Source: UBA6244 sp963676875 (GTDB lineage: Bacteria > Bacteroidota > Bacteroidia > Bacteroidales > F082). Taken from it: a stretch of 64,000 nucleotides of DNA. This document shows positions 27,806-36,022 of this stretch, piece after piece. The stretch covers positions 1,860,001 to 1,924,000 of the forward strand of contig OY781436.1 in the NCBI GenBank assembly GCA_963676875.1, given 5' to 3'. Both the position numbers and the translations under genes were made by a program. The notes under the pieces were generated by a model, which saw only the letters and a program-made list of their open reading frames with translations, was not told the DNA's origin and did not search any database. How positions within the stretch are numbered: the first letter of the stretch is position 1; each line of letters opens with the position of its first letter.

Positions 27806-28033
27806 ACCATCTTGGTATTAGTTCATGTGGGTAAAGGCATAACAACATCACGCAGTATTGCGGGTTTTTGACTTGTTTGTTGATATGATCAATCATTGCC
27901 CGATGTCGTTTTTCGGCAAAACACCGTGCACTCAGACAAAATGGTAAGTACCGCCAACCATTGTTGGGCTCTATGTTAACCTTTTCCTGTTCATTAGTTT
28001 TTCGGCTACATATTATCTTATGCTGCAAACAAC

Positions 28034-28041
28034 TAATTTTG
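28034..28041 (+). promoter_or_regulatory. Putative -7 promoter element for mltD
   Basis: TAATTTTG fits the Bacteroidota -7 consensus TAnnTTTG and lies 32 bp before the mltD ATG. No convincing -33 TTG was found at the ideal distance. The rest of the spacer 27806-28073 holds nothing I recognise. Confidence 0.45.
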
Positions 28042-28073
28042 CCAAATATCGTTGATTGTAAAAGTTCATTTCC

Positions 28074-29858
28074 ATGAAATATACCAAACTACTTCTTTCC
28101 TTGTTTTCCCTGATGGTGTTTATACCTACGACCTGGGGATTCAATACTATTCCCGACACCATAAGTGCCATCAAACAAGACACACTAACCGCTGAATATC
28201 TGGGAGATACTTTGCCGGGAACCTTACAGGACTCCTCGGAGTTTGATGTGGCGGTGTTCGAGCACCATCCGGTTGATACCACAGGAACCTATGAGCAACT
28301 GCTTCGCGATTCACAAATATTGCGCACAATTGATAGCCTTACCTATTTAAAATTTTACCAACAACAGTATTTTGTTCCCGATTCGGTATTTGAACAAATG
28401 ACCCAGCACTTTGCTCCGGACGAAATACCTGATTACCCGGATTCGGTATATGCTCAACGTATCCATGCACTTAACATTCAAACACCGTTCGAACTCACCT
28501 ACAACAAGGAAGTAAAAAACTTTATCTACCTGTATGCCAACAAAAAGCGTAACCTTACGGCCCGCATGTTGGGCCTGGCCGAAATATATTTCCCCATGTT
28601 TGAAGAAGTCCTCGACCGATTCGACATGCCCCTTGAAATCAAATATTTGGCCATTGTAGAATCGGCACTTAACCCGGCAGCAGGTTCACGCATGGGAGCC
28701 AAAGGGTTGTGGCAGTTTATGTATGGAACAGGAAAAGTTTATGGTCTTAAGGTTACCTCCATGGTCGACGACCGTTATGATCCCTATAAAGCTACTGTTG
28801 CCGCCTGTGAGCATTTATCTGATTTGTACGAAATCTATGGCGATTGGTCGTTAGCGCTGGCAGCCTATAATTCGGGTGCGGGAAATGTAAATCGCGCCAT
28901 TCGCAGGGCAGGAGGAACCAAAAATTATTGGGCGGTTTGGCCATTTCTTCCCCGCGAAACCAGAGGATATGTGCCTGCCTTTATAGCGGTAAATTACGTT
29001 ATGAACTATCCCGCTGAGCATAATATCGCACCCATACGACCGGGCATGTTTTACTATGACATTGATACTGTCACCGTAAAAGATATTCTGGCGTTCGATC
29101 AAATGAACGAAATGTTGGGCATTCCATTGGATGAGCTCAAATTTTTAAATCCTCAATTCAAGTTGGGTATCATTCCGGCTACGGAAGGAAAAACCTACAC
29201 GATACGTATTCCCAGATCATTTGTGGCCGATTACCTCACCAACGAAGATTCGCTATATAACTATAAAACCAGAAAAGGAATTGAGCGCGATAAGCTGCTA
29301 GCAGAGGTAAAAAAAGCACAAGACCGTAACATTCACATCGTGCGAAGCGGCGAAAGTCTGGGTTTGATAGCCAAAAAATATCATGTGTATGTAAGCCAAA
29401 TAAAACACTGGAACAACCTTAGAAGTAATACCATCTATCCGGGTCAAAAATTGGTTTTGTATGGAGGTTCTTCGGCAAAATATGCAAGTAGTTCAGGAAA
29501 ACCTGTGGTGCGTTCAGGAAGTCAGTCGAAACACGTGGTGAAAAATGGCGAAAACCTGGGCTTGATTGCCAAAAAGTACAGTTGTTCAGTTACCGACTTA
29601 AAAGAATGGAATAACCTGAAAAACAATAATATATATCCCAATCAAACCCTCTTGGTGTATAAGCCGGAAACCAAAAAAGCCAGCTCAGTTACCGAAGGAA
29701 AATACCTCTATCATGTGGTACGCAAGGGCGACACCCTGTGGGATATTGCCAAGGAATACGATGGCGTTACCGTTGATCAGATAAAAGCGCTCAACTCACT
29801 GCACAATATCAACAAGTTGAAACCCGGACAAAAAATTATCATTGCCGAAATTAGCTAG
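28074..29858 (+). CDS. mltD: Membrane-bound lytic murein transglycosylase D with three LysM domains
   Basis: A 594-aa periplasmic peptidoglycan-cleaving enzyme. It has a signal peptide (1-22), a variable linker, and an SLT (lysozyme-like) domain at about 180-310 with catalytic Glu in AIVESALNP, GAKGLWQFM and ALAAYNSGAGNV. Three LysM peptidoglycan-binding repeats follow at roughly 421-464, 484-528 and 548-592. No lipobox is obvious, so it may be soluble or membrane-tethered by its leader. It cleaves the MurNAc-GlcNAc bond to 1,6-anhydro products. It sits 55 bp upstream of a DUF4837 lipoprotein gene, which may be cotranscribed. Confidence 0.93.
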   Translation: MKYTKLLLSLFSLMVFIPTTWGFNTIPDTISAIKQDTLTAEYLGDTLPGTLQDSSEFDVAVFEHHPVDTTGTYEQLLRDSQILRTIDSLTYLKFYQQQYFVPDSVFEQMTQHFAPDEIPDYPDSVYAQRIHALNIQTPFELTYNKEVKNFIYLYANKKRNLTARMLGLAEIYFPMFEEVLDRFDMPLEIKYLAIVESALNPAAGSRMGAKGLWQFMYGTGKVYGLKVTSMVDDRYDPYKATVAACEHLSDLYEIYGDWSLALAAYNSGAGNVNRAIRRAGGTKNYWAVWPFLPRETRGYVPAFIAVNYVMNYPAEHNIAPIRPGMFYYDIDTVTVKDILAFDQMNEMLGIPLDELKFLNPQFKLGIIPATEGKTYTIRIPRSFVADYLTNEDSLYNYKTRKGIERDKLLAEVKKAQDRNIHIVRSGESLGLIAKKYHVYVSQIKHWNNLRSNTIYPGQKLVLYGGSSAKYASSSGKPVVRSGSQSKHVVKNGENLGLIAKKYSCSVTDLKEWNNLKNNNIYPNQTLLVYKPETKKASSVTEGKYLYHVVRKGDTLWDIAKEYDGVTVDQIKALNSLHNINKLKPGQKIIIAEIS

Positions 29859-29913
29859 TCGCAATAAATAAGGTCATTCCAAGTTATTTAGATATCACCA
29901 GCTTAACAAAAAC

Positions 29914-30930
29914 ATGGTACAAAAAAGTGTTAATACAGGATTTGTAATGGCCATGGCTTTTGGCATATTGTTCGCATGGTCATCATGTACAAGCCATCAC
30001 AAAGGCTCCAATTTGCCCAGATCCATCGGAAACACCTCCGAAGTATTGGTTGTATTGCAAAATCAGGAGCAGTGGGACAGCCAAATAGGTCAGGTAATCC
30101 GAAAATACATGGAGCAGGAACAGTATGGAATGCCTCAGGTTGAGCCTCTTTTCAAACTTAGCCATATCGGGGTTTCCAATTTTTCCGACTTGTTTAAAAA
30201 ACATCGCAACATTTTAATTGTGGGAATTGATCCATCGCTCACCGAATCAACCATGGAAGTTAAGAACGACCTGTGGGCGGCTCCCCAACGAATTTTTAGC
30301 ATTAAAAGTCCCAATGTTTCCAGCTTTGAACAACTGTTTGCCGACAACGAAGAGCTTATTGTTCAAAACTTTGGAGAAGCTGAAAGACAACGTATTATGG
30401 AGGTGTTTAATCCCACCACCAAAAATGATGTATCGGAGGCGGTGCTGAAGACATTTAATTTGAGACTGTCAGTTCCGTCAGGATTTTACATTGCCAAATC
30501 AGTAAATGGATTCATGTGGCTTCGCAAGGAAGTACCCGATTACAGCCAGGGAATATTGATTATTTCAGAACCCTATCTGGCTGAGGCACAGTTTTCGGTG
30601 GAGAGTATTACAGCACGTACAGCACGCGAAATGAAAATAAATGTTCCCGGTTCGTCAGATGGCTCCTTTATGATTATCGATACCACCTATGTTCCTCCTG
30701 TAGGCAAGCAGGTAACCAATTTCCCGTTTGAATATGCCATCGAAACCCGCGGTATGTGGAACGTGGCCAACGATTTTATGGGAGGTCCTTACGTGAGCTA
30801 TACCTTTACCGATAGCAAGCATGAGCACATCATTACCCTGGTGGGATATGTGTACTACCCCAATCACCCCAAACGCGATTTGCTACGTCAGGTGGAAGCC
30901 ATTTTATACACCGCCTCACCGGTTAAGTAG
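29914..30930 (+). CDS. DUF4837 family lipoprotein
   Basis: A 338-aa protein with signal peptide and lipobox-like FAWSSC near residue 25, typical of the Bacteroidota DUF4837 family of unknown function. The body contains LPRSIGNTSEVLVVL, an acidic alpha/beta region, and a C-terminal block ending EAILYTASPVK. The final Lys and the TAG stop lie inside a dispersed repeat that begins at 30924, so repeat insertion has set the C-terminus. It follows mltD closely. Confidence 0.86.
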   Translation: MVQKSVNTGFVMAMAFGILFAWSSCTSHHKGSNLPRSIGNTSEVLVVLQNQEQWDSQIGQVIRKYMEQEQYGMPQVEPLFKLSHIGVSNFSDLFKKHRNILIVGIDPSLTESTMEVKNDLWAAPQRIFSIKSPNVSSFEQLFADNEELIVQNFGEAERQRIMEVFNPTTKNDVSEAVLKTFNLRLSVPSGFYIAKSVNGFMWLRKEVPDYSQGILIISEPYLAEAQFSVESITARTAREMKINVPGSSDGSFMIIDTTYVPPVGKQVTNFPFEYAIETRGMWNVANDFMGGPYVSYTFTDSKHEHIITLVGYVYYPNHPKRDLLRQVEAILYTASPVK

Positions 30931-30973
30931 AGTCTGTCTGTTAAGTCCGACTTTATAGACAGACGCTAAGTAG
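30924..30973 (+). repeat. Hairpin repeat overlapping the end of the DUF4837 gene
   Basis: TAAGTAGAGTCTGTCTG begins a block of about 47 bp that recurs in direct orientation at 31574-31622 with one mismatch. It contains GTCTGTCT and AGACAGAC arms that can form a hairpin. It carries the TAG stop (30928-30930) of the upstream gene. Confidence 0.88.
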
Positions 30974-31384
30974 AAGCAACAGCATTATTAAATTCAAACC
31001 CAATATGTATTGAACATATTGTAAAAATGAATAATATGATTAGGCACACTGCCTAACATAACAGGATTTAAGCCAGCACCTGCTAAGTTAAGTTTTAAAC
31101 CATTTTGGGCTAAGCCACAGGTAATCAATCGTTATGTATAGGGGATTGAACGATTTTGGCCGGTGGTGTTCAGGGAGCATTTGGTGTTTAGTGCAGTATT
31201 TTTTTGCAAAACATCAATTTTTGAATAAAAGCAGGGAGTCATTCCCCTTTTTTCGTTACCCACCTGACCTACCTTCTCCAATCGGGCAAAAAACACTTTT
31301 TCCGGCAACAGAACCCCTTTATTTCATCTGTTTCTTGCAAAAAAATCAAATCGAGCATAAAGAAGTACCGGGCGTTTTCTTGCA
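30974..31384. other. Spacer with no supported gene
   Basis: A/T-rich DNA with a short perfect hairpin TTAGGCA/TGCCTAA at 31040-31056. A plus-strand open frame (31134-31493) runs into the adjacent repeat and looks spurious. The stretch could be the decayed 5' end of the cassette array that follows, but no clear site is present. Confidence 0.5.
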
Positions 31385-31622
31385 GAGACTATATAGAGTA
31401 TGTCTAAAAAGTCGTATTGCGAACCCCTATCCCGTCCCTTTCCCCCAAGGGGAAAGGCGATCAATTGTCGTATTATACAATATTAATGGCTAAAATTGCG
31501 TGATTGATCGCTCCTCTCCTTTGGGGAGGAGTAAGGAGGTGGGGTGGCCGTTCAAACAGTTTGCTTACAAAGACTAAGTAGAGTCTGTCTGTTAAGTCCG
31601 ACTTTATTGACAGACGCTAAAT
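31385..31622 (-). repeat. Inverted full copy of the 185-bp palindromic repeat, bounded by hairpin repeats
   Basis: The reverse complement matches the units at 1-345, including both G/C-run palindromes and the GCCGTTCAAACAGTTTGC segment. It is bounded by the degenerate hairpin AGAGTATGTCT (about 31395) and the intact hairpin repeat at 31574-31622. Confidence 0.9.
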
Positions 31623-31833
31623 AATGCAATTGGTGGATTGGTAAACAGAGAACAATTTTATCCAAGTTATTAGTCGCTTATAGTCGTTTATAAGCGGTTA
31701 TAAATCGGCAATCAGGTTCACAAGGTGTAAATTTGAAAAAGCACAATCGTACAGCGCTAAAAGCACGAACTGCCATGTAAAAAGCCATGGGGCTTGAGCA
31801 GTAGAAAAAGCACACCAAATGTGAGGTAGCTCC

Positions 31834-32066
31834 ATTGGCTGAACACCGCGTATTTTTTAGGCTAAAATGTATATGAGATTTTATAACATGCACACGAAAA
31901 GAAATTGGACATGAAAATAAAGTATATTTGACAACTGCTAAATACAATAACATGAACCGCACCCAACCTCACCATTTTTTGCATCAATTGATTTGCAACA
32001 CATTGCGTTGCAAGGCGAATGTAGTCAAAGGGGAGATAAATGGTATGGGGGTGCGTTTAGCACGTA
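31834..32066 (+). repeat. Gene-less cassette, copy A
   Basis: A unit of about 233 bp starting at ATTGGCT (degenerate GTTGGCT) and recurring at 34812 and 36794. It has no credible gene. A -7-like TATATTTG lies at 31923-31930. Copy A has an extra 12-bp segment (about 31901-31912) that is absent from copies B and C, and its left flank differs. Confidence 0.8.
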
Positions 32067-32073
32067 GTTGTAA
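31961..32073 (+). repeat. attC-like site of gene-less cassette A
   Basis: 113 bp from R'' ACCCAAC to R' GTTGTAA. The left arm CAACCTCACCATTTT pairs imperfectly with AAATGGTATGGGGGTG on the right. Exactly the same length as the sites at 34919 and 36904. Confidence 0.75.
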
Positions 32074-32144
32074 ACCATTTGAAAAAGACTTCGGACATCA
32101 AGTTATTATTGGACTATTAAAAAAGATAAAAGCAAATAAATTAT

Positions 32145-32516
32145 ATGAATTTTCAGACATTGATAGGAGAGTTATTTGATTTTTTGAAAATGCTTTTTGG
32201 AATTTTTGACATAGCTATTTTATCATTTATTATTTTGACTAATTGGTACATTTATAAATATAGAAAGTTTACTTTCTTTCCATGGTATGTTCATCTGATT
32301 TTAGGACTATCATTCCTTGTGTTATTACCCTTAGCATCGAGTATTATTGAATACGAGGTATATCTAAGTCGCTCCAAACTGACTCCTGACGGATTTGAAA
32401 CATTATATATCTGGTTTCGTTGGCCGCTCTATTGGTTTATTGGACTATTTGAAGCGGTGATTATAAACCTGATACTGAATAGAAATGGAATTATTAAAGA
32501 AGGATGGAGAAAATGA
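32145..32516 (+). CDS. Cassette gene: small membrane protein of unknown function
   Basis: A 123-aa protein with three hydrophobic helices (about residues 15-36, 48-68, 90-113) and a short basic C-terminal tail ending EGWRK. It lies 71 bp inside a cassette that begins GTTGTAAACC at 32067 and ends in the attC-like repeat starting GGTTTACAAC at 32522, an exact 10-bp complement. I recognise no family. Membrane proteins of unknown role are frequent integron cargo. Confidence 0.75.
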   Translation: MNFQTLIGELFDFLKMLFGIFDIAILSFIILTNWYIYKYRKFTFFPWYVHLILGLSFLVLLPLASSIIEYEVYLSRSKLTPDGFETLYIWFRWPLYWFIGLFEAVIINLILNRNGIIKEGWRK

Positions 32517-32521
32517 AAAAC

Positions 32522-32655
32522 GGTTTACAACAAAAAATATAGTGCATTTGGCAGAAAGTACTAAATATGAAGATGATAGCAATAAATAAACATATTAGTA
32601 AATTGAAAGTTTGGAGTGTTGAAATGCCAAACGCACCATATTCAAAACGTTAGCA
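32522..32655 (+). repeat. attC-like site 1
   Basis: 134 bp. R'' GGTTTACAAC at 32522-32531; inner arms GTGCATTTGGCA (32542-32553) and TGCCAAACGCAC (32625-32636) are complementary in 11 of 12 positions; R' GTTAGCA at 32649-32655. Confidence 0.82.
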
Positions 32656-32727
32656 ACAAGGCTGCCAAGATAATCGTGTATTGAAAAAATATCAATTTTA
32701 GAAAGTTAATCTCACATTATAATTGAA

Positions 32728-33960
32728 TTGAAAAATATATTAATCATAATCCTAACTTGCCTTTTCACAATAACAGGATTGGAAGCCCAAAACCACTGGA
32801 TTCAGCTAAACTTTCCAGACACTTTACATATTAAGTGCATAACAACCAACAATTTTGGTGACATTTTTGTCGGTGTCGGTTCAAATAATGGCCAAGGTGG
32901 ATTGTTGAGAAGTACTAATGAAGGTTTGACCTGGGAACTGGTTTATGATGATGGCACTCATAGTATTTTATCAATTGACATAAATGATGACGGACAAATA
33001 TTTGCTGGTAGCAGTAACGGATTACAACCAATGGTTATGTCAACAGATAATGGAAACAGTTGGGAGAGAATTGAAACTCCAATTGGTTATGTTGGAAATG
33101 TAACGTTAATCGAAAGTTATAACGATGAATTATATATTTCAATGTGGGGATCAATAGCTAGTCTTTTCCGCTCAAATGACTATGGTAACACATGGGATAC
33201 ATTATATAGATGTAATAGTGTGTCAGAATACATTACTAGTCTTAAATTCGATTACCAGGATAATATTCTTTTTAGCGTTATGGGATTTCAACAAAACACC
33301 GGAGGAGTTTATAAATCTATTGATGATGGTGTTACCTGGGAATTAATGGGACTATATAATCACCAGGTTTCCGGTATGGATATAAATGCCAATTCAGAAA
33401 TTTTTACTTGTGATTGGTGGTTAATTAGTGGAGATAACTGTGGAATAAATGCATGGTATATGGACTCGACTGAATTTAGCCTGATACTTAACGGTAATAA
33501 TTTTAATGATTTAAAAATTAACTCGGAAGGAGATATTTTTTCTTGCGGTCCTTTTGGGGTGATCTATTCTGAGAATAATGGGTATAGCTTTGAATATTTT
33601 GACACTATTTCCCAAATGTCAATCGATCTTATTCACATAAGTTCTAATGATTATGTTTATATCGGACATGAATCCTACTTAGCGAAAAGCGCCTTAACTA
33701 CATCAACAGATCAAATTTCTTCACCAGAAAAGGATTTTATTGATATTTACCCTAATCCAGCTAGCAATTCTATAACAATTAAAAATTTAAAAAATGATAA
33801 GGTTGTAAACGTAATAATATCTAACCCAAAAGGAAAAGTAGTTTACAAGAACAATGAATTAGACGATAGAATTGACATCTCAAGATTCGCACCAGGGTCA
33901 TATGTTGTTGAAATTGAATCATCAAAGAATCGTTCAATAAAAAAACTAATAATTAAATAA
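32728..33960 (+). CDS. Cassette gene: BNR/Asp-box repeat protein with T9SS sorting domain
   Basis: A 410-aa secreted protein starting at a TTG codon, with a signal peptide (about 1-20, ending LEAQ). The body has repeated Asp-box-like turns (STNEGLTWE, STDNGNSWE, SNDYGNTWD, SIDDGVTWE), consistent with a beta-propeller of the sialidase/photosystem-assembly kind. The sialidase catalytic Arg triad is not evident. The C-terminal 80 residues (IDIYPNPASNSITI ... KKLIIK) are a T9SS type A sorting domain. Its cassette runs from GTTAGCAAC at 32649 to the attC-like site at 33969. At about 1.3 kb it is a large cassette. The surface role is unknown. Confidence 0.85.
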   Translation: MKNILIIILTCLFTITGLEAQNHWIQLNFPDTLHIKCITTNNFGDIFVGVGSNNGQGGLLRSTNEGLTWELVYDDGTHSILSIDINDDGQIFAGSSNGLQPMVMSTDNGNSWERIETPIGYVGNVTLIESYNDELYISMWGSIASLFRSNDYGNTWDTLYRCNSVSEYITSLKFDYQDNILFSVMGFQQNTGGVYKSIDDGVTWELMGLYNHQVSGMDINANSEIFTCDWWLISGDNCGINAWYMDSTEFSLILNGNNFNDLKINSEGDIFSCGPFGVIYSENNGYSFEYFDTISQMSIDLIHISSNDYVYIGHESYLAKSALTTSTDQISSPEKDFIDIYPNPASNSITIKNLKNDKVVNVIISNPKGKVVYKNNELDDRIDISRFAPGSYVVEIESSKNRSIKKLIIK

Positions 33961-33968
33961 AGCCCAGT

Positions 33969-34101
33969 TGCTAGCAATGCATCATACTTTATGGCGGGTT
34001 TCGGTTTGAAATTGAACATTTTGACTCCAACTCACAATTGTCGAAAGTTGAAAGAATAGTCTTTCAAATTCCGCCAAAAAGTATATGCTTCCCGGTTACC
34101 A
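33969..34101 (+). repeat. attC-like site 2
   Basis: 133 bp. R'' TGCTAGC at 33969-33975. The left arm GCATCATACTTTATGGCGG (33979-33997) pairs with CCGCCAAAAAGTATATGC (34071-34088). R' GTTACCA at 34095-34101. Closely related to the site at 35809. Confidence 0.82.
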
Positions 34102-34127
34102 ATAATTGTAGGTAGTCTTCAGAGAAA

Positions 34128-34160
34128 TTTGACAAGTCAGTTATTAAAATCGTACTTTTG
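34128..34160 (+). promoter_or_regulatory. Promoter of the cassette toxin-antitoxin module 1
   Basis: TTTG at 34128-34131 and TACTTTTG at 34153-34160 are 21 bp apart, close to the Bacteroidota TTTG-N19-21-TAnnTTTG pattern. The antitoxin ATG follows 16 bp later, which fixes its start at 34177 and shows that the cassette carries its own promoter. Confidence 0.68.
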
Positions 34161-34176
34161 TATAAAAGAGTATAAT

Positions 34177-34413
34177 ATGACTGTTTTAGAGTTAAAAAAC
34201 TTATTAATTCATAGGATTTCAGAAATTAATGATGTTTCGTTTTTGCAAGCGATAAAAACAATTTTGGATTCAAAATCTGAATCAAAAGTTTTGATTTTAA
34301 CCCCAGATCAAAAAGAAGAAATAATCCAATCAAAAATGGAGGTTTCAGAGGGGTTATTTATAGATCATGACGAATTGGATAAAGAAGTAAACGGATGGCT
34401 CAGCGAAAAATAA
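34177..34413 (+). CDS. Cassette gene: type II antitoxin (RelB/ParD-like)
   Basis: A 78-aa small acidic protein (MTVLELKNLLIHRI...) with the pattern of short antitoxins paired with ParE/RelE toxins: an N-terminal helical segment and an acidic C-terminal tail (LTPDQKEEIIQSKMEVSEG...ELDKEVNGWLSEK). The ATG at 34177 is preferred to a TTG at 34129 because a promoter lies between them. It overlaps the toxin gene by 19 bp. It should bind and neutralise the toxin and repress the promoter at 34128-34160. Confidence 0.82.
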   Translation: MTVLELKNLLIHRISEINDVSFLQAIKTILDSKSESKVLILTPDQKEEIIQSKMEVSEGLFIDHDELDKEVNGWLSEK

Positions 34414-34694
34414 TATGGTCACATAGGGCCAAGATAAAATTGCAAGAAATCCTAAACTTTTATATTGATAGAAATAAGAGTGCAACTTATTCCAAGAAGC
34501 TCTACAAAAAAATAAATAAGGAAATAAAACTTTTGGTTAATCATCCAAATCTGGGTTTTAAAACCGATGATGAATCTATTTGCGGATTAATTTTTGACAA
34601 TTATATACTCTTTTATGAAGTAAACTCAGACAAAATTATTATCCATACTGTTTGGGATTGCCATAAAAATCCGGAAGACTTGACAGTACGTTGA
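34395..34694 (+). CDS. Cassette gene: RelE/ParE family toxin
   Basis: A 99-aa basic protein with ParE/RelE superfamily features. The N-terminal helical hairpin (WSHRAKIKLQEILNFYIDRN) is followed by strand-rich repeats (HPNLGFKTDDES, YILFYEVNSDKIIIHTVWDCHKNPEDL). The WDxxxNPEDL ending is common in Bacteroidota ParE/RelE proteins. Targets in the family are gyrase (ParE) or ribosome-bound mRNA (RelE); which applies here cannot be told. Ends just before the attC-like site at 34705. Confidence 0.86.
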   Translation: MAQRKIIWSHRAKIKLQEILNFYIDRNKSATYSKKLYKKINKEIKLLVNHPNLGFKTDDESICGLIFDNYILFYEVNSDKIIIHTVWDCHKNPEDLTVR

Positions 34695-34704
34695 GAACAA
34701 CTTT

Positions 34705-34818
34705 TTGTAACATAATAGGCTTTACCCAAAACGATGAAAACATCACCCACAACCTGTAAATCAACTCCGGAATTTAGTGAAAGCACCCACCCGGCAGTCG
34801 CAAGCCTCGTATTTGGCT
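34705..34818 (+). repeat. attC-like site 3 (degenerate R')
   Basis: 114 bp. R'' TTGTAAC at 34705-34711; the body is shared with sites at 36665 and 37440 (about 75 bp including CACCCACAACCTGTAA). The terminal GTTGGCT of the other copies reads TTTGGCT here, so the crossover G is lost and this end may be inactive. Confidence 0.75.
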
Positions 34819-35024
34819 GAACACCACGTATTTTTTGGGCTAAAATGTAGATGAGATTTTATAAAATGCACACGAAAATAAAGTATATTTGACAACTGCT
34901 AAATACAATAACATGAGCACCCAACCTCACCATTTTTTGCATCAATTGATTTGCAACACATTGCGTTGTAGGGCGAATGTAGTCAAAGGGGAGATAAATG
35001 GTATGGGGGTGGGGTTAGCACTTA
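34812..35024 (+). repeat. Gene-less cassette, copy B
   Basis: Nearly identical to copies A and C. TATATTTG (about 34884) is a -7-like element. No credible gene. The unit places this short DNA directly ahead of the HEPN-like cassette. Confidence 0.8.
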
Positions 35025-35031
35025 GTTAGCA
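34919..35031 (+). repeat. attC-like site of gene-less cassette B
   Basis: 113 bp, R'' ACCCAAC to R' GTTAGCA (35025-35031). The 7-mer GTTAGCA is also present 11 bp earlier (35014-35020). Confidence 0.75.
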
Positions 35032-35071
35032 CCTATTAAATGAGACCTATGTTATCTAAAATTATAATCAA

Positions 35072-35797
35072 GTGAATTATTCGAATTCTATTGAAAATAA
35101 AGACATTAAAATAAATCTTAACGATTTCAAGGTTATGTTTCGGCATGAATTATCATACATAATTGAATATTTTGATTTTAATTCAACCAAGCTTGATGAA
35201 AGGAAAAAAGAATTGGATAATCTTTTACAATTAGATATCCAAGAAAACCCGACGTTAGAATATGGGCTTAGGGATATATACAATTTAGATTACCTGAAAA
35301 TACCTAGCTATTTTTATCATTCGTCCATAGTAACTCTATACTCACTTTTAGAAAACAACTTGAGTTTCCTTTGCGCTAAAATTCAAGATGACACAAACTT
35401 AGTGCTAGGTCTGAATGACTTAAATGGTTATAATCTTTTAGACAAAGCAAGACGTTTCCTCGTGAAAGTTGCGAATATTGATTTTGAGAACGTTGATAAA
35501 GAATGGATGAGAATAGCAGATTTTCAAAAGCTTAGAAATCTTATTGTTCACAATAATTCTCAAATAAAGGATAAAGGTCAATTCAAAAAGTTCTTAGTGA
35601 AATTTAATGGCATAAAAACCAATGAGGTGGGGTATGATTTTCATATTATAGACATAAGTCTAATACGTGAGTTCTTATCAGCAATTGAAAATTTCATTAA
35701 TAAGCTTGTTATTCAAATTGAAGAAAGAACATTTAAACAATTTAGTCCAGCGTCTTTTCCAAATGATTTTTACAGTGAAGATTTTTTACCATTTTAA
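35072..35797 (+). CDS. Cassette gene: HEPN-like protein
   Basis: A 241-aa mostly helical protein starting at GTG. The segment KLRNLIVHNNSQ (near residue 155) matches the HEPN signature R-x4-6-H (here Arg-Asn-x3-His) found in RNases of toxin and defence systems. An upstream helix with SSIVTLYSLLENNLSFLC fits the HEPN bundle. No nucleotidyltransferase (MNT) antitoxin is in the same cassette, so it may act alone, pair with a distant partner or be a non-toxic HEPN. Its cassette is bounded by GTTAGCACC at 35025 and GGTGCTAAC at 35807-35815, an exact complement. Confidence 0.72.
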   Translation: MNYSNSIENKDIKINLNDFKVMFRHELSYIIEYFDFNSTKLDERKKELDNLLQLDIQENPTLEYGLRDIYNLDYLKIPSYFYHSSIVTLYSLLENNLSFLCAKIQDDTNLVLGLNDLNGYNLLDKARRFLVKVANIDFENVDKEWMRIADFQKLRNLIVHNNSQIKDKGQFKKFLVKFNGIKTNEVGYDFHIIDISLIREFLSAIENFINKLVIQIEERTFKQFSPASFPNDFYSEDFLPF

Positions 35798-35808
35798 CTA
35801 ATAACAGG

Positions 35809-35940
35809 TGCTAACAATGCATCATACTTTATGGCTAATTTTGGTTTGAAATTCAGGTTTTTAGATTCAAATAACAATTGTTGTGATCAGAAAGATTCGT
35901 CTTCGAAAAGCGCCACAAAAGTGTATGCTTCCCGTTGTAC
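35809..35940 (+). repeat. attC-like site 4
   Basis: 132 bp. R'' TGCTAAC (35809-35815), left arm GCATCATACTTTATGGC, right arm GCCACAAAAGTGTATGC, R' GTTGTAC (35934-35940). Sister of site 2. Confidence 0.82.
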
Positions 35941-35987
35941 TTCACACGAAGAAAATCCAAATCCAAACATAATTTATAAGAATAAAC

Positions 35988-36018
35988 TTGTAATAATGTA
36001 ACTTATTCGTTACTTTTG
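35988..36018 (+). promoter_or_regulatory. Promoter of the cassette toxin-antitoxin module 2
   Basis: TTG at 35988-35990 and TACTTTTG at 36011-36018 are separated by 20 bp, a good match to the Bacteroidota consensus. The toxin ATG follows 4 bp later, so the transcript may be nearly leaderless. Confidence 0.65.
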
Positions 36019-36022
36019 CGTC

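Noticed and set aside
27768..28028. An 86-aa minus-strand frame between the flavodoxin and mltD genes
   Set aside because: It overlaps the flavodoxin end, has no family resemblance, and covers a probable promoter region.
31040..31137. Possible first attC-like site (GCCTAAC at 31051, GTTATG at about 31131)
   Set aside because: R'' fits RYYYAAC well, but the inner arms do not pair and no cassette boundary match was found. Kept only as a possible decayed site.
31134..31493. A 119-aa plus-strand frame
   Set aside because: Its 3' third is the inverted 185-bp palindromic repeat, and the translation looks random. No family and no start signal.
31928..32179. An 83-aa frame (MNRTQPHHFLHQL...) over gene-less cassette A and into the next cassette
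   Set aside because: It reads through the attC-like repeat, overlaps the start of the real gene at 32145, and the same start sequence recurs with each copy of the repeat but ends differently. Translation of a repeat, not a gene.
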